Shown here: in pieces, positions 17,684 through 27,211 of the stretch
Numbering within the stretch: position 1 is the stretch's first letter
How the letters are laid out: each line of letters starts with the position of its first letter
NCBI GenBank assembly: GCA_964289745.1
Contig: CAXYMM010000001.1
Location: 1,054,001 to 1,118,000 of the forward strand
Source: Ekhidna sp964289745
GTDB lineage: Bacteria; Bacteroidota; Bacteroidia; Cytophagales; Cyclobacteriaceae
Length of the DNA stretch: 64,000 nucleotides
Reading direction: 5' to 3'
Program-made: the position numbers and the translations under genes
Notes under the pieces: model-generated
Database searches by the model: none
Told to the model about the DNA's origin: nothing
Seen by the model: the letters and a program-made list of their open reading frames with translations, nothing else

Positions 17684-18589
17684 CTAATTTCTTACTAAAA
17701 CTTTTTCACTCTGTGGATAGTGGGTTTCATATAAGTGATAATTGATGCCATCTTTCAAGCCCACATCAGGTACGATTATACTCTTTGCTCTAGCACTTTG
17801 CATCACTGAAATATAAATTTCAGATGCCGGGATGATTATATCTGCACGATCAGGATTTAGTTGAAGTTTATTAAGCAGGTCGTCCATTGAGAGATTCCTA
17901 AGCGTATCCTGTGTTCTTACCAGTTTATCAAGGGATATTTTTCTGGATTTCGTCTCAGGATTAGAAAGTTCGAAAAGCTTATTGATATTACCTCCAGTTC
18001 CTACCGCTGTTATTTTTTCCCCTTTTTGTATGGTAAATTCTTTCACCCATTCATGCATTATTGCCCATTCCTCTTGATTCCCGCCTTGCTCAAGCTTCCG
18101 CACAGTTCCAATTTGAAACGACTTAGAGCGTATTTTCTTATGGTTTTGATAGATGTTAAGTTCAGTGCTTCCACCACCTACATCAACGTGAATGTAATTT
18201 CGCTTGTCGAGCGAGAATAAAATTACTTTATTGATCATATCAGCTTCTTCCTCACCTGAAATAATTTTGATAGATAGGTTCAACCTGTCTTTTACTTTTT
18301 TCATGATCTCGTTACCATTTTCAGACTCCCTCATGGCGGATGTTGCGCAGCCAAAAAAAGCATCTATTTCGTATAAATCGATAAGATTTTTATAAGCAGA
18401 TAGCAACTTAAAAAAACGTTCTTGATTGAATTCACTAATTCTACCTGTAGCAAATACATCATGCCCCAGTCGTAAAGGAAAACGGATATATTCTAGCTTT
18501 TTGAGCGTTATAATTTTTTCATATTCAATCACTTTGGTGATTTGCAATCTCACTGCATTAGAGCCAATATCTATAGCGGCTAATTTCAC
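17684..18589 (-). CDS. Ppx/GppA family phosphatase (exopolyphosphatase)
   Basis: A 301-residue protein of the Ppx/GppA family, which hydrolyses polyphosphate or pppGpp. It begins AAIDIGSNAVRLQI, the first phosphate-binding loop; the second (HVDVGGGSTELNIY) is at about residues 137-150, and AVGTGGNINKL follows. The first codon is GTG at 18589. It is shorter than the two-domain E. coli Ppx, so it has the core ATPase-fold only. It is divergent from the metH riboswitch, whose promoter begins only 22 bp away. Confidence 0.9.
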   Translation of the reverse strand: MKLAAIDIGSNAVRLQITKVIEYEKIITLKKLEYIRFPLRLGHDVFATGRISEFNQERFFKLLSAYKNLIDLYEIDAFFGCATSAMRESENGNEIMKKVKDRLNLSIKIISGEEEADMINKVILFSLDKRNYIHVDVGGGSTELNIYQNHKKIRSKSFQIGTVRKLEQGGNQEEWAIMHEWVKEFTIQKGEKITAVGTGGNINKLFELSNPETKSRKISLDKLVRTQDTLRNLSMDDLLNKLQLNPDRADIIIPASEIYISVMQSARAKSIIVPDVGLKDGINYHLYETHYPQSEKVLVRN

Positions 18590-18610
18590 GGATTGGCAAA
18601 GGAACGAAAG

Positions 18611-18640
18611 TTTTGCTAAAAGTATTTCCTGTTATATTTG
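18611..18640 (+). promoter_or_regulatory. Promoter of the met operon (TTG-N17-TATATTTG)
   Basis: TTG at 18613-18615 and TATATTTG at 18633-18640 match the Bacteroidota -33 and -7 elements with a 17-base spacer. The riboswitch helix starts six bases later, so the transcription start would lie at its base. Confidence 0.7.
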
Positions 18641-18645
18641 CCATG

Positions 18646-18742
18646 CTTATCAAGAAAGACCGAGGGAATGGGCCCTATGAAGTCTTAGCAACCTGGCTAC
18701 TCGTTCGAAAAAGTTTTCGGTGCTAACTCCCAGATAGATGAG
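18646..18742 (+). ncRNA. SAM-I riboswitch (S-box leader)
   Basis: The leader has the conserved SAM-I core in order: CTTATC (18646-18651), GAGGGAATGGGCCCTATGAA, then GCAACC, then GGTGCTAACTCC, closing with GATGAG (18737-18742), which pairs with CTTATC except for one G-U wobble. SAM-I binds S-adenosylmethionine and lowers expression of methionine genes. The metH start ATG 18786 lies 43 bases downstream. No clear terminator stem is seen, so control at translation is plausible. Confidence 0.93.
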
Positions 18743-18785
18743 TACCTCTCCTCAGCATTTCTTGATAGCAAAAAAATTAAATCGG

Positions 18786-19775
18786 ATGAAGCAGATATTA
18801 GATATTTTGAAAGATAGGATATTGGTTTTAGATGGAGCAATGGGAACCATGATTCAGCGTTATCCGCTTACCGAGGATGATTTTAGGAATGAGGCGCTTC
18901 AAGAACACGAAAAGCCGTTAAAGGGCAATAATGATCTGCTATCAATTACTAGACCCGATATTATCAAAAAAATTCATTTAGACTATTTTAAAGCAGGAGC
19001 GGATATAGCTGAGACAAATACTTTTTCCAGTACCACGATTGCGCAAGCAGATTATGGATTAGAAGAATGGGTTTATGAAATCAATTTTCAGTCTGCGAAG
19101 ATCGCCAAAGAAGTAGCTACTGAGTTTACTGAAAAAGAAGCTGAAAAACCTCGATTTATTGTGGGTGCGATGGGGCCAACCAATAGAACAGCATCTTTGT
19201 CACCTGATGTGAATGACCCAGGCTATCGAGCCATAACATTCGATGATTTACGAATCGCCTACAAATTACAAGCTGAGGCACTAATAGATGGAGGAGTAGA
19301 TATTCTGCTTGTAGAAACCGTTTTTGATACGCTCAACGCAAAGGCAGCACTATTTGCCATTGAGGAAATCAAAGAAGTGAGAGGAATCGATATTCCCGTA
19401 ATGGTTTCTGGTACTATTACAGACGCATCAGGAAGAACACTTTCTGGCCAAACTACTGAGGCATTTCTTACCTCCATTTCTCATATAGATTTGATGAGCG
19501 TTGGTTTGAATTGTGCTTTGGGCGCCAAGCAACTTAGACCTTACCTAAAAATACTTAGCGATAAATCAGACTTTTTTGTGAGTGCTCACCCAAATGCAGG
19601 GCTTCCAAATGAATTTGGGAAGTATGACGAAACACCAGAACAGATGGGTGCTCAAATAGAAGAATTTTTGGAAGATGGATTGGTAAACATTGTGGGTGGT
19701 TGTTGTGGAACTACGCCAGATCATATCGCTAAGATTGCAGAATTGGCTGCAAAGCACGAACCAAGAAAAGTATGA
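18786..19775 (+). CDS. metH: Methionine synthase, homocysteine-binding module (split MetH, N-terminal part)
   Basis: A 329-residue homocysteine S-methyltransferase module of cobalamin-dependent methionine synthase. It begins DILKDRILVLDGAMGTMIQ, and the zinc-binding cysteines lie in GLNCALG and GGCCGTTPDHI near the end. ATG 18786 is chosen because the earlier in-frame ATG (18738) lies inside the 3' arm of the riboswitch helix. In most bacteria this module is fused to the rest of MetH; here it ends and overlaps the next gene by 4 bp, so the enzyme is made as two chains, probably coupled. Confidence 0.95.
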   Translation: MKQILDILKDRILVLDGAMGTMIQRYPLTEDDFRNEALQEHEKPLKGNNDLLSITRPDIIKKIHLDYFKAGADIAETNTFSSTTIAQADYGLEEWVYEINFQSAKIAKEVATEFTEKEAEKPRFIVGAMGPTNRTASLSPDVNDPGYRAITFDDLRIAYKLQAEALIDGGVDILLVETVFDTLNAKAALFAIEEIKEVRGIDIPVMVSGTITDASGRTLSGQTTEAFLTSISHIDLMSVGLNCALGAKQLRPYLKILSDKSDFFVSAHPNAGLPNEFGKYDETPEQMGAQIEEFLEDGLVNIVGGCCGTTPDHIAKIAELAAKHEPRKV

Positions 19776-22414
19776 AACCACTTTCATTATCGGGTCTAGA
19801 ACCGCTTATTATCAATGAACAAACCAACTTTGTAAATATTGGCGAGCGAACCAATGTAACGGGGTCAAAGCGATTTGCTTGGTTAATCTCAGAAGAGAAG
19901 TATGATGAAGCACTTGAGGTAGCCCTCGATCAGGTTCGGGGTGGTGCCCAAATTCTAGATATAAATATGGATGAGGGAATGTTGGACGGTAAAGCAGCCA
20001 TGGTTACTTTCCTCAATCTGATAGCATCTGAGCCAGAAATTGCTAGAATACCCATTATGATTGACTCTTCGAAATGGGAGATAATAGAAGCCGGTCTACA
20101 AGTAGTTCAGGGGAAGTCTGTTGTGAATTCTATTAGCCTGAAAGGCGGAGAAGAAGAGTTTATTTCACAAGCTAAAAAAGTAAAACGCTATGGTGCGGCT
20201 GTAATCATAATGGCTTTCGACGAGAAAGGTCAGGCAGATTCGTACGAAAGACGTATAGAGATTTGTGAAAGAAGTTATAGAGTATTGGTGGATCAAGTTA
20301 ATTTTCCACCACAGGACATCATATTTGATCCTAATATATTTCCCGTTGCCACAGGAATAGAAGAGCACAATACCAATGCACTTGATTTTTTTCATGCCAC
20401 TACCTGGATTAAAAAAAACCTACCTGGAGCCAAAGTAAGTGGAGGAGTTAGTAATGTCTCTTTCTCTTTTAGAGGCAATAATGTAGTACGTGAAGCAATG
20501 CACTCCGCTTTTTTGTATCACGGTATAAATGCAGGGATGGACATGGGTATTGTCAATGCAGGCATGATTGAGGTATACGATGAAATACCGAAGGATTTAC
20601 TCAATAATGTCGAAGACGTTTTACTTAATCGCTGCCGTGAAGCTACCGATAATCTTTTGTCTTTTGCAGAAAAAGTTAAAGGAAGAGGGAAGAAAAAAAT
20701 AGAAGATCTGAGCTGGAGAGAGACAAGTGTGGAGGAGCGACTCTCCCATGCATTAGTCAAGGGAATTGTTGATTACATAGAGGAAGATACTGAGGAGGCA
20801 AGGCAAAAAATTGAAAGTCCCCTTAAAGTAATTGAAGGTCCGCTAATGGATGGGATGAATATAGTAGGAGATCTCTTTGGAAGCGGTAAGATGTTCCTGC
20901 CGCAAGTAGTGAAAAGCGCACGAGTCATGAAGAGGTCGGTAGCCTATCTAACTCCGTTTCTTGAAGAGGAAAAAGCATCTGGGAACACCAAAGGAAAAAT
21001 TTTATTAGCAACCGTAAAAGGAGACGTTCACGATATAGGAAAGAATATAGTAGGTGTGGTGATGGCCTGTAATAATTTTGATATTGAGGATATGGGAGTG
21101 ATGGTTCCAGCTGAAAAAATTTTAGATCGAGCGGAAGAGATCGGGGCAGACGTGATCGGATTGAGTGGGTTGATTACTCCATCTCTGGATGAAATGGTTT
21201 ACGTAGCAGAAGAAATGCAGCGAAGACAAATGAAAACGCCACTGCTTATAGGGGGTGCCACCACTTCGCGCATTCATACTGCCGTTAAGATTGCGCCCAA
21301 ATATGACCATACAGTGGTGCATGTATTAGACGCATCAAAAAGTGTGGGAGTATCCACTAGTCTTCTGTCCGATAAAGCAGCAGAGTATGGCGATATGATT
21401 CGATCTCAGTATCAGGAATTAGCCGAAAATCATGCCCACCGAAGTGAGAGTAAATCCTATATTTCGTATGATCACGCCAAATTAAATGGGCTTAAAATTC
21501 AAGGCCAAGTAGCAAAACCCAATAATCTTGGCATTACCGTTTTTGATAATTATTCGCTTGCTGAAATAAGGGACTACATTGATTGGACTCCCTTCTTCTC
21601 AACTTGGATGCTTAAAGGAAAGTATCCAAGAATTTTTGAGAACCCAACGATTGGCGACGAGGCCAAAAAACTTTACGAGGACGCAAACAGAATGCTCGAT
21701 GATGTGATTGAAAAAGAATTTTTAAAAGCAAAAGCAGTAGTTGGCCTTTTTGAGGTGATGAGGAAGGAAGATGATGCAACAATTTTTCTGGAAGAAAAGA
21801 AGGTAGCAACTTTTCATTTTTTACGGCAACAAGGAAAGAAATCGGAAAAGATGGCTAACCTTTCGCTAGCCGACTACTTGAATGAGGGAGTAAAAGATTA
21901 TTTGGGTGGCTTTGCCGTAACTACAGGTATTGGAATAGAGTCCCTTATAGCTCAATTTAAAGCTAATCATGACGATTACAATGAGATCATGATAAAAGCC
22001 ATTGCCGATCGATTAGCCGAGGCTTTTGCAGAACTGATGCACCAGCGGGTGCGAAAAGAGTTTTGGGGATATTCTAGTGACGAAGAATTGCACAATGAAG
22101 CACTAATCAAAGAAAAATATCAGGGCATTCGCCCAGCACCAGGATACCCAGCATGTCCCGACCATACAGAAAAAAGAACCTTATTTGATCTCTTGAATGT
22201 AGAGAAAAATATTGGAATTAAGTTAACCGATTCATTTGCTATGTATCCAGCCTCCTCGGTTTCAGGATTGTATTTTGCGCATCCCGAATCCAAATATTTT
22301 GGACTTGGAAAAATAGGTAGCGATCAGGTAGCAATTTATGCGAGGAGAAAAGGAAAAAGTATAGAAGAAATCGAAAAATGGCTTGCGCCAAACCTAAATT
22401 ATGAAAATAACTGA
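19772..22414 (+). CDS. metH: Methionine synthase, pterin/cobalamin/reactivation modules (split MetH, C-terminal part)
   Basis: This 880-residue chain carries the remaining MetH modules in order: pterin binding (FVNIGERTNVTGS, about residues 20-32), the B12 cap region, cobalamin binding with DVHDIGKNIVGVV (about residues 415-427; the His is the lower cobalt ligand), and SAM reactivation with RPAPGYPACPDHTEKR (about 788). Together with the upstream chain it transfers a methyl group from methyltetrahydrofolate to homocysteine. It overlaps the first chain by 4 bp and metF by 14 bp. Confidence 0.96.
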   Translation: MKPLSLSGLEPLIINEQTNFVNIGERTNVTGSKRFAWLISEEKYDEALEVALDQVRGGAQILDINMDEGMLDGKAAMVTFLNLIASEPEIARIPIMIDSSKWEIIEAGLQVVQGKSVVNSISLKGGEEEFISQAKKVKRYGAAVIIMAFDEKGQADSYERRIEICERSYRVLVDQVNFPPQDIIFDPNIFPVATGIEEHNTNALDFFHATTWIKKNLPGAKVSGGVSNVSFSFRGNNVVREAMHSAFLYHGINAGMDMGIVNAGMIEVYDEIPKDLLNNVEDVLLNRCREATDNLLSFAEKVKGRGKKKIEDLSWRETSVEERLSHALVKGIVDYIEEDTEEARQKIESPLKVIEGPLMDGMNIVGDLFGSGKMFLPQVVKSARVMKRSVAYLTPFLEEEKASGNTKGKILLATVKGDVHDIGKNIVGVVMACNNFDIEDMGVMVPAEKILDRAEEIGADVIGLSGLITPSLDEMVYVAEEMQRRQMKTPLLIGGATTSRIHTAVKIAPKYDHTVVHVLDASKSVGVSTSLLSDKAAEYGDMIRSQYQELAENHAHRSESKSYISYDHAKLNGLKIQGQVAKPNNLGITVFDNYSLAEIRDYIDWTPFFSTWMLKGKYPRIFENPTIGDEAKKLYEDANRMLDDVIEKEFLKAKAVVGLFEVMRKEDDATIFLEEKKVATFHFLRQQGKKSEKMANLSLADYLNEGVKDYLGGFAVTTGIGIESLIAQFKANHDDYNEIMIKAIADRLAEAFAELMHQRVRKEFWGYSSDEELHNEALIKEKYQGIRPAPGYPACPDHTEKRTLFDLLNVEKNIGIKLTDSFAMYPASSVSGLYFAHPESKYFGLGKIGSDQVAIYARRKGKSIEEIEKWLAPNLNYENN

Positions 22415-23354
22415 ACATATCGCTCGGTCTGAGGGCTCCTTGTTTTCATTTGAAATTATCCCCCCCAAAAAAGGCGATAGCATAAAAAGTCTTTTTGACA
22501 AGATCGATGCATTAATGGAATTTAAACCGCCCTTTATAGATGTAACTTACCATCGAGAGGAATATGTGTATAAAGAACATCCAAATGGGCTTTTGGAGAA
22601 AAAGAGTACGAAAAAAAGACCAGGAACAGTAGGAATCTGCGCCGCAATTCAAAATCATTATCAAATTGATGCCGTACCTCACATTATATGCGGTGGTTTT
22701 AGCAAGGAAGAAACGGAAAACGCACTCATTGACTTAAACTTCTTAGGTATTGATAATGTATTGGCTCTACGTGGTGATCATATCAAAACAGAGGCAGCTT
22801 TCGTCCCCGAGCCAGATGGCAATGCTTATGCTACCGACTTAGTGGAGCAAATAGACGGGATGAATAAAGGAAAATATCTGGACGATGATTTACAAAATGC
22901 CATTTCTACCGATTTTTGCATAGGAGTTGCGGGCTATCCAGAAAAACATTTTGAGGCTCCAAACATGAATTTTGACCTTAAATGGTTGAAAAAGAAAGTA
23001 AACTTAGGAGCAGAATACATCGTTACGCAGATGTTTTTCGATAATAATAAGTACTTTCAGTTTGTTGAAGATTGTAAATCAATGGGAATCAATATCCCCA
23101 TTATACCAGGAATCAAGCCGATTGCCACTAAGAGCCACTTGACTATTCTCCCTAAAATCTTTAAAATAGACGTTCCTGAAGAGCTTGAACAAGAAGTGGC
23201 AAAATGCAAAAACAGTGCCCATGTACAAGAACTTGGAATAGAATGGGGGATAAGCCAGTGCCGTGAGTTAATAGACGCTGGTGTACCTGTTTTGCATTTT
23301 TATAGTATGGGTAAATCGGAAAACATCCACCGAATTGCCAGTAAATTTTTCTAA
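22401..23354 (+). CDS. metF: Methylenetetrahydrofolate reductase
   Basis: MetF makes 5-methyltetrahydrofolate, the methyl donor used by the MetH pair just upstream. Recognisable pieces are LFSFEIIPPKKGDS near the start, IDVTYH, DNVLALRGD, CIGVAGYPEKH and TQMFFDNNKYF, all around the FAD barrel; length is 317 residues. Its ATG lies inside the last 14 bases of the second metH gene, so the three genes form one riboswitch-controlled operon. It ends 2 bp from the end of the convergent dprA gene. Confidence 0.97.
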   Translation: MKITEHIARSEGSLFSFEIIPPKKGDSIKSLFDKIDALMEFKPPFIDVTYHREEYVYKEHPNGLLEKKSTKKRPGTVGICAAIQNHYQIDAVPHIICGGFSKEETENALIDLNFLGIDNVLALRGDHIKTEAAFVPEPDGNAYATDLVEQIDGMNKGKYLDDDLQNAISTDFCIGVAGYPEKHFEAPNMNFDLKWLKKKVNLGAEYIVTQMFFDNNKYFQFVEDCKSMGINIPIIPGIKPIATKSHLTILPKIFKIDVPEELEQEVAKCKNSAHVQELGIEWGISQCRELIDAGVPVLHFYSMGKSENIHRIASKFF

Positions 23355-23355
23355 G

Positions 23356-24453
23356 CTAATTTAAGCAGTATTTTTTTCCTGGAAGGCTTTTAATGAGGTT
23401 CTGAAATTCTAAACTAAGTAAGTTCGAAGCTACTTGATTGATAGGGATTTGAGATTGAATAGAGATATAATCAATCGCCAGTGGTCTTCCTTCCCGTTTT
23501 AGCAGTTTAAATATTCTTTCCTCATCTGCAGGTAGGTCAGGTATTTGGGTAGGGATTTCATTTTTCTCTTGTTCAGTTTCCCAGTTCAAGTGATAGACCA
23601 AATCCTCTACACTGGTATAAATAAGTGCCTTCTGACTTCGAATAAGATTATTTGTCCCTTCTGAATAGTTGTTTCCAATATTTCCTGGTACCGCAAATAT
23701 CGGCCTATTATAAGAATATGCTATGTGTGCTGTGATGAGAGCTCCTCCTTTTTCTGCCGCTTCTACCACAAGGGTTGCATCAGAAATACCCGCAATGATC
23801 CGATTGCGAGCGGGAAATAAGTGTTTTTCAGATTTCATGCCAGGAAGGCTCTCCGTTATTAAACCACCTTTTTCCATCATATCTGATGCATATTTCTTAT
23901 GAGCGGATGGGTAGATTCTATCTAGACCGCCCGCCAATACGCCAATAGTCGATATTCCTCGAGCTAGACAAGCTTTGTGCGCATGTATATCGATACCATA
24001 GGCCAATCCACTCACCACCGACACCTCAAATGGCTCTAAGCTTTCCACAATTCTATCCGTTATTTTTTTTCCGTAGGTTGTCGCTTTTCTTGTGCCTACG
24101 ATAGCGATCGTTTTGTGGAAATTGAGGTCGCCATTCCCTTTGGAAAAAAGGATTGAAGGGGCGTCTGGTGTTTCTTTTAGTTTTTGAGGATAATTCGGAT
24201 TCGTATAATGAAGAACTCGAGCATCCATTTTTTCGGTTTTTGTTATGACCGTTTCAGCTTCTTTTTGAGTATTGGAAGATTGAATTGCCTGAGCGAGCAT
24301 TTTGCCAACACCAGGAATTTTGAGTAGCTGAGACTTTGGTGCATTGAAGACAGCCTCAGCCGATCCACAATAACTAATCAGATGCTTTACTCCTTGGTTG
24401 CCAATACCAGGGATCAAATTCAATGCTACTTTGCAAATCAGCTCGTCTGACAT
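23356..24453 (-). CDS. dprA: DNA-processing protein DprA
   Basis: DprA protects incoming single-stranded DNA and loads RecA in natural transformation. A helix-hairpin-helix start (IPGIGNQGVKHLISY, PGVGKMLAQAIQ) is followed by the Rossmann-like core with IVGTRKATTYGKKITDRI, VSGLAYGIDIHAH, GVLAGGLDRIYP and FPARNRIIAG. A C-terminal winged-helix-like part runs from about residue 300. Length is 365 residues. It is followed upstream-to-downstream by no partner gene; a MerR gene lies just upstream, 5 bp away. Confidence 0.95.
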   Translation of the reverse strand: MSDELICKVALNLIPGIGNQGVKHLISYCGSAEAVFNAPKSQLLKIPGVGKMLAQAIQSSNTQKEAETVITKTEKMDARVLHYTNPNYPQKLKETPDAPSILFSKGNGDLNFHKTIAIVGTRKATTYGKKITDRIVESLEPFEVSVVSGLAYGIDIHAHKACLARGISTIGVLAGGLDRIYPSAHKKYASDMMEKGGLITESLPGMKSEKHLFPARNRIIAGISDATLVVEAAEKGGALITAHIAYSYNRPIFAVPGNIGNNYSEGTNNLIRSQKALIYTSVEDLVYHLNWETEQEKNEIPTQIPDLPADEERIFKLLKREGRPLAIDYISIQSQIPINQVASNLLSLEFQNLIKSLPGKKYCLN

Positions 24454-24458
24454 GCGTT

Positions 24459-24794
24459 TTATAATTGCTGTCTAATTTTGGAAAGAAAGTCTCGAAGCGA
24501 CCTTAACTGTTCGATAGCATCGATTTTGTCGGACTTATTATTACCACCTGAAGCTATGTAATCGCGAGCACCTTGCAATGTGTAGCCCTTCTCTTTTACC
24601 AGATGATAAATTAGTTTGACACTTTGAAGGTCATCTTTTGTGAACTGCCGATTGCCTTTTCGATTTTTCTTGGGTTTTATATTATCGAATTCTCCTTCCC
24701 AAAATCGGATCAAAGAAGTTGCCACACCCAATATATCTGCCACCTCACCAATGGTGTAGTATTTTTTTTCAATCTCTTTTTCCTTGTAAGGCAC
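24459..24794 (-). CDS. MerR family transcriptional regulator
   Basis: A 111-residue DNA-binding protein. The winged helix is at the start: YYTIGEVADILGVATSLIRFWEGEF, then a QFTKDDLQSVKLIYHLVKEKGYTLQGAR stretch. This short form without a sensor domain is common in Bacteroidota, where the regulated genes are mostly unknown. The first codon is GTG at 24794. It lies 5 bp from dprA and 17 bp from capA, so cotranscription with them is likely. Confidence 0.88.
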   Translation of the reverse strand: MPYKEKEIEKKYYTIGEVADILGVATSLIRFWEGEFDNIKPKKNRKGNRQFTKDDLQSVKLIYHLVKEKGYTLQGARDYIASGGNNKSDKIDAIEQLRSLRDFLSKIRQQL

Positions 24795-24811
24795 TTATTG
24801 GTAACTTGTCT

Positions 24812-26014
24812 TTAATTGTTTTTTATGACGATGTTCCCAGCTTCGTCGATAGCTATGGCATTTTCGGGGAAGTCTTCCAAAGATAGTTTACGAATAGTTC
24901 CTATCGAAGAAAGGTTTAAATCCATTTGAGGTCCATATACGTAACTCTGTCTAAATGAGTGAATTCTCCCAATAATAAATTTTCCTGTGGCATCCGTTTT
25001 CAATTCTACAACAGGAGCCTCTCCTGCTAAACCACCTAAATTAAATCTTCCATAGGTTAAAAAATTTCCTAGGCTATATGCAATGAATCGACCCTTGTAC
25101 AGTTCAACCGCTCTTGCTATATGTGGCCCATGACCAAAAACCACATCCGCTCCATTATCGACCATTAAATGAGCCAACTCAAATACATTTCCTCGATCTT
25201 CGCCATAGTAATACTCTTGCTCCCTAGTTACATGCTGGTGTTTCGATCCTTCTGCGCCTGCATGAAAGCTACCAATTACGATATCTGATACGGAGTTTAA
25301 GTACTGTAAAGTGGATTTTATTTTTTCGTACTGATGTATGCTTTCAGTACCTCGATTGGGAGCAAAGGCGCAAAATCCAACTTTTAAATGGCCAATCTTT
25401 TTTACTACATAGGGCTGATCTAATGAGCCCGCATGTGCTATCCCTAATGAATCCAGAACTCGCTGAGTATTTAGTCGTCCTGTTTCCCCAAAATCATTTG
25501 CATGATTATTAGCCAGACTTAAAAGATCAAAGCCATTCTTACTTAGATTCGTGGCAAGGTATTCAGGAGAACGAAATAGGTAACAAACCTTTGGATTCAC
25601 ACATTCTTTTTGTTCGCCTCCATCGTTAAGGATAGTCCCTTCCAAATTTCCAAAAGTGATATCCGCTTTTTTTAGAAATGGCATTGCTTCTTTCCATAAA
25701 TAGAAACCATCCCCATCTGGCAGATATGAAGCATTGGGAAAATTAGTGCCATTCATAATATCACCAACCCCCACGATAGTTACTGTATCTTGGAGATATC
25801 TCGAGATGCCAATTTCAACTTCCTGACTTAGATTTTCTAATGTATCTCCCGCTTGAGTGATAAGGTAAAGGCTATCTTTTTGAAGGGGTTTGATGGTGGC
25901 TGAGAAGGGCTGTTGTGGAGGCTGAAAAGATGTGCTTACTTGTGTGGTTTTGCAACTGAAAATGAGAAAAATCAATAAGGCAAAGTGGATAATGGTTCTA
26001 TTTATATTTTTCAT
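24812..26014 (-). CDS. CapA family lipoprotein (PGA-capsule synthesis type)
   Basis: A 400-residue metallophosphatase-fold protein of the CapA (poly-gamma-glutamate) family. A lipoprotein signal ends in LIFSC, and the core has VTIVGVGDIMNGTNFP, ADITFGNLEGTI, LANNHANDFG, GSFHAGAE, FGHGPHIARAVELYKGRFIAYSLGNF. These fit the family's metal-binding residues. In most organisms the family is not tied to a polyglutamate capsule, so the substrate is unknown. It forms a small minus-strand group with the MerR and dprA genes; a terminator from the upstream M23 gene lies at 26032-26068. Confidence 0.85.
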   Translation of the reverse strand: MKNINRTIIHFALLIFLIFSCKTTQVSTSFQPPQQPFSATIKPLQKDSLYLITQAGDTLENLSQEVEIGISRYLQDTVTIVGVGDIMNGTNFPNASYLPDGDGFYLWKEAMPFLKKADITFGNLEGTILNDGGEQKECVNPKVCYLFRSPEYLATNLSKNGFDLLSLANNHANDFGETGRLNTQRVLDSLGIAHAGSLDQPYVVKKIGHLKVGFCAFAPNRGTESIHQYEKIKSTLQYLNSVSDIVIGSFHAGAEGSKHQHVTREQEYYYGEDRGNVFELAHLMVDNGADVVFGHGPHIARAVELYKGRFIAYSLGNFLTYGRFNLGGLAGEAPVVELKTDATGKFIIGRIHSFRQSYVYGPQMDLNLSSIGTIRKLSLEDFPENAIAIDEAGNIVIKNN

Positions 26015-26031
26015 ATTTAATTATTGAGCAC

Positions 26032-26068
26032 AAAAAAAGCGGACAATCAAAAGTGCATTACCCGCTTT
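26032..26068 (-). terminator. Rho-independent terminator of the M23 gene
   Basis: On the minus strand AAAGCGG pairs with CCGCTTT over a 19-base loop, followed by a run of T. It lies 21 bases after the M23 stop codon. Confidence 0.75.
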
Positions 26069-26088
26069 AATTTATATCTTACTATAAG

Positions 26089-27069
26089 CTAATACCCTAA
26101 TGATTGATTTTCAATAGAAGATAATCTAAGAATTTCAGCATATTCATCATCGGAAACATCTCGGTAGAAGTAGTTGACTGGGTTTACTTTCTTACCATCT
26201 TTTATTACCTCATAGTGCAAATGAGGGGCAGTCGAGCCTCCACTATTTCCAGAATATCCAATTACTTGACCACGCTTTACTTTCTGTCCTCGCTTTACCA
26301 AAAAATCGCTTAAATGGGCATATAATGTTTGGTAGCCAAATCCATGTTTTATTTTTATGTGCTTTCCATATCCAGAAAACTTAATTCGTGTAAACTCTAT
26401 TACGCCATCTCCTGTAGCATAAACAGGCGATCCTATTGGGAGTGAAAAATCAGTGCCAGTATGCATTTTCATAACCTTGTAAATTGGATGCATTCGCATC
26501 CCAAAACCAGATGCAAGCTTTTTCAATTTCTTATTAGATACTGGCTGAATGGCAGGAAGACTTGCAAGAAAATCTTCTCGGCTTTTAGCCATATCCACAA
26601 TTTCATCGTAGGATTTAGTCTGAATGTACATCTGCTTTTTCAGACTATTGATCTTTTTCATATTGCTCAAAATGAGCTCCTCTCGTTGAAGACCTTTCTC
26701 TAAAAGCTCACGGTACATTTGAGAACCCCCAACTCCTGCCTTTCGAACCTCCTCTGGAATAGGTTGTACACCATAAATGATTCGATAGATGTCATCATCA
26801 CGTTCTTCCAATACGGTAAGCATCTGGTTGACTTCTTTCATATCCTTTTCCAGTATATCATAATAAAGTTTTAGTTCCTCATTTTCTTTTCTTAAAGCCG
26901 CCTTAGTTGGGGATTCAAAATAGATATCCGTAATGAAAAAAATCCCAAACCCGATGATGAGCGATACAACTAAAAATCCCATTAGGTTGATAAAAACATC
27001 CCAACTAGAAATCTTTATGCGCTCGTACCGGCAAGATTCTGTGTCGTAGTAATATTTGATTTTAGCCAT
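26089..27069 (-). CDS. M23 family metallopeptidase (murein endopeptidase)
   Basis: A 326-residue cell-wall endopeptidase. A hydrophobic segment at about residues 28-48 (FLVVSLIIGFGIFFITDIY) anchors it in the inner membrane, then comes a coiled coil (about 55-100). The catalytic LytM domain is at the end with MHTGTDF and HLHYE, which carry the metal ligands, so it is probably active. The layout is that of the Bacteroidota MepM-like anchored peptidases. It is divergent from alaS. Confidence 0.92.
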   Translation of the reverse strand: MAKIKYYYDTESCRYERIKISSWDVFINLMGFLVVSLIIGFGIFFITDIYFESPTKAALRKENEELKLYYDILEKDMKEVNQMLTVLEERDDDIYRIIYGVQPIPEEVRKAGVGGSQMYRELLEKGLQREELILSNMKKINSLKKQMYIQTKSYDEIVDMAKSREDFLASLPAIQPVSNKKLKKLASGFGMRMHPIYKVMKMHTGTDFSLPIGSPVYATGDGVIEFTRIKFSGYGKHIKIKHGFGYQTLYAHLSDFLVKRGQKVKRGQVIGYSGNSGGSTAPHLHYEVIKDGKKVNPVNYFYRDVSDDEYAEILRLSSIENQSLGY

Positions 27070-27211
27070 AGGATGGTATGGATGTCTTAATTTTGTCTGA
27101 AAATCTTATTTCTTGAACAAACTTAAATTTTAACTGCAATTTATAAATTAAAAAGATCACTTCAAAATACCAACATTCTTCATAAATTATACTAATTTCT
27201 TCAGTACCAAA

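Noticed and set aside
18738..18785. Extended metH start at ATG 18738
   Set aside because: This ATG lies in the 3' arm of the riboswitch P1 helix; ATG 18786 gives the family start.
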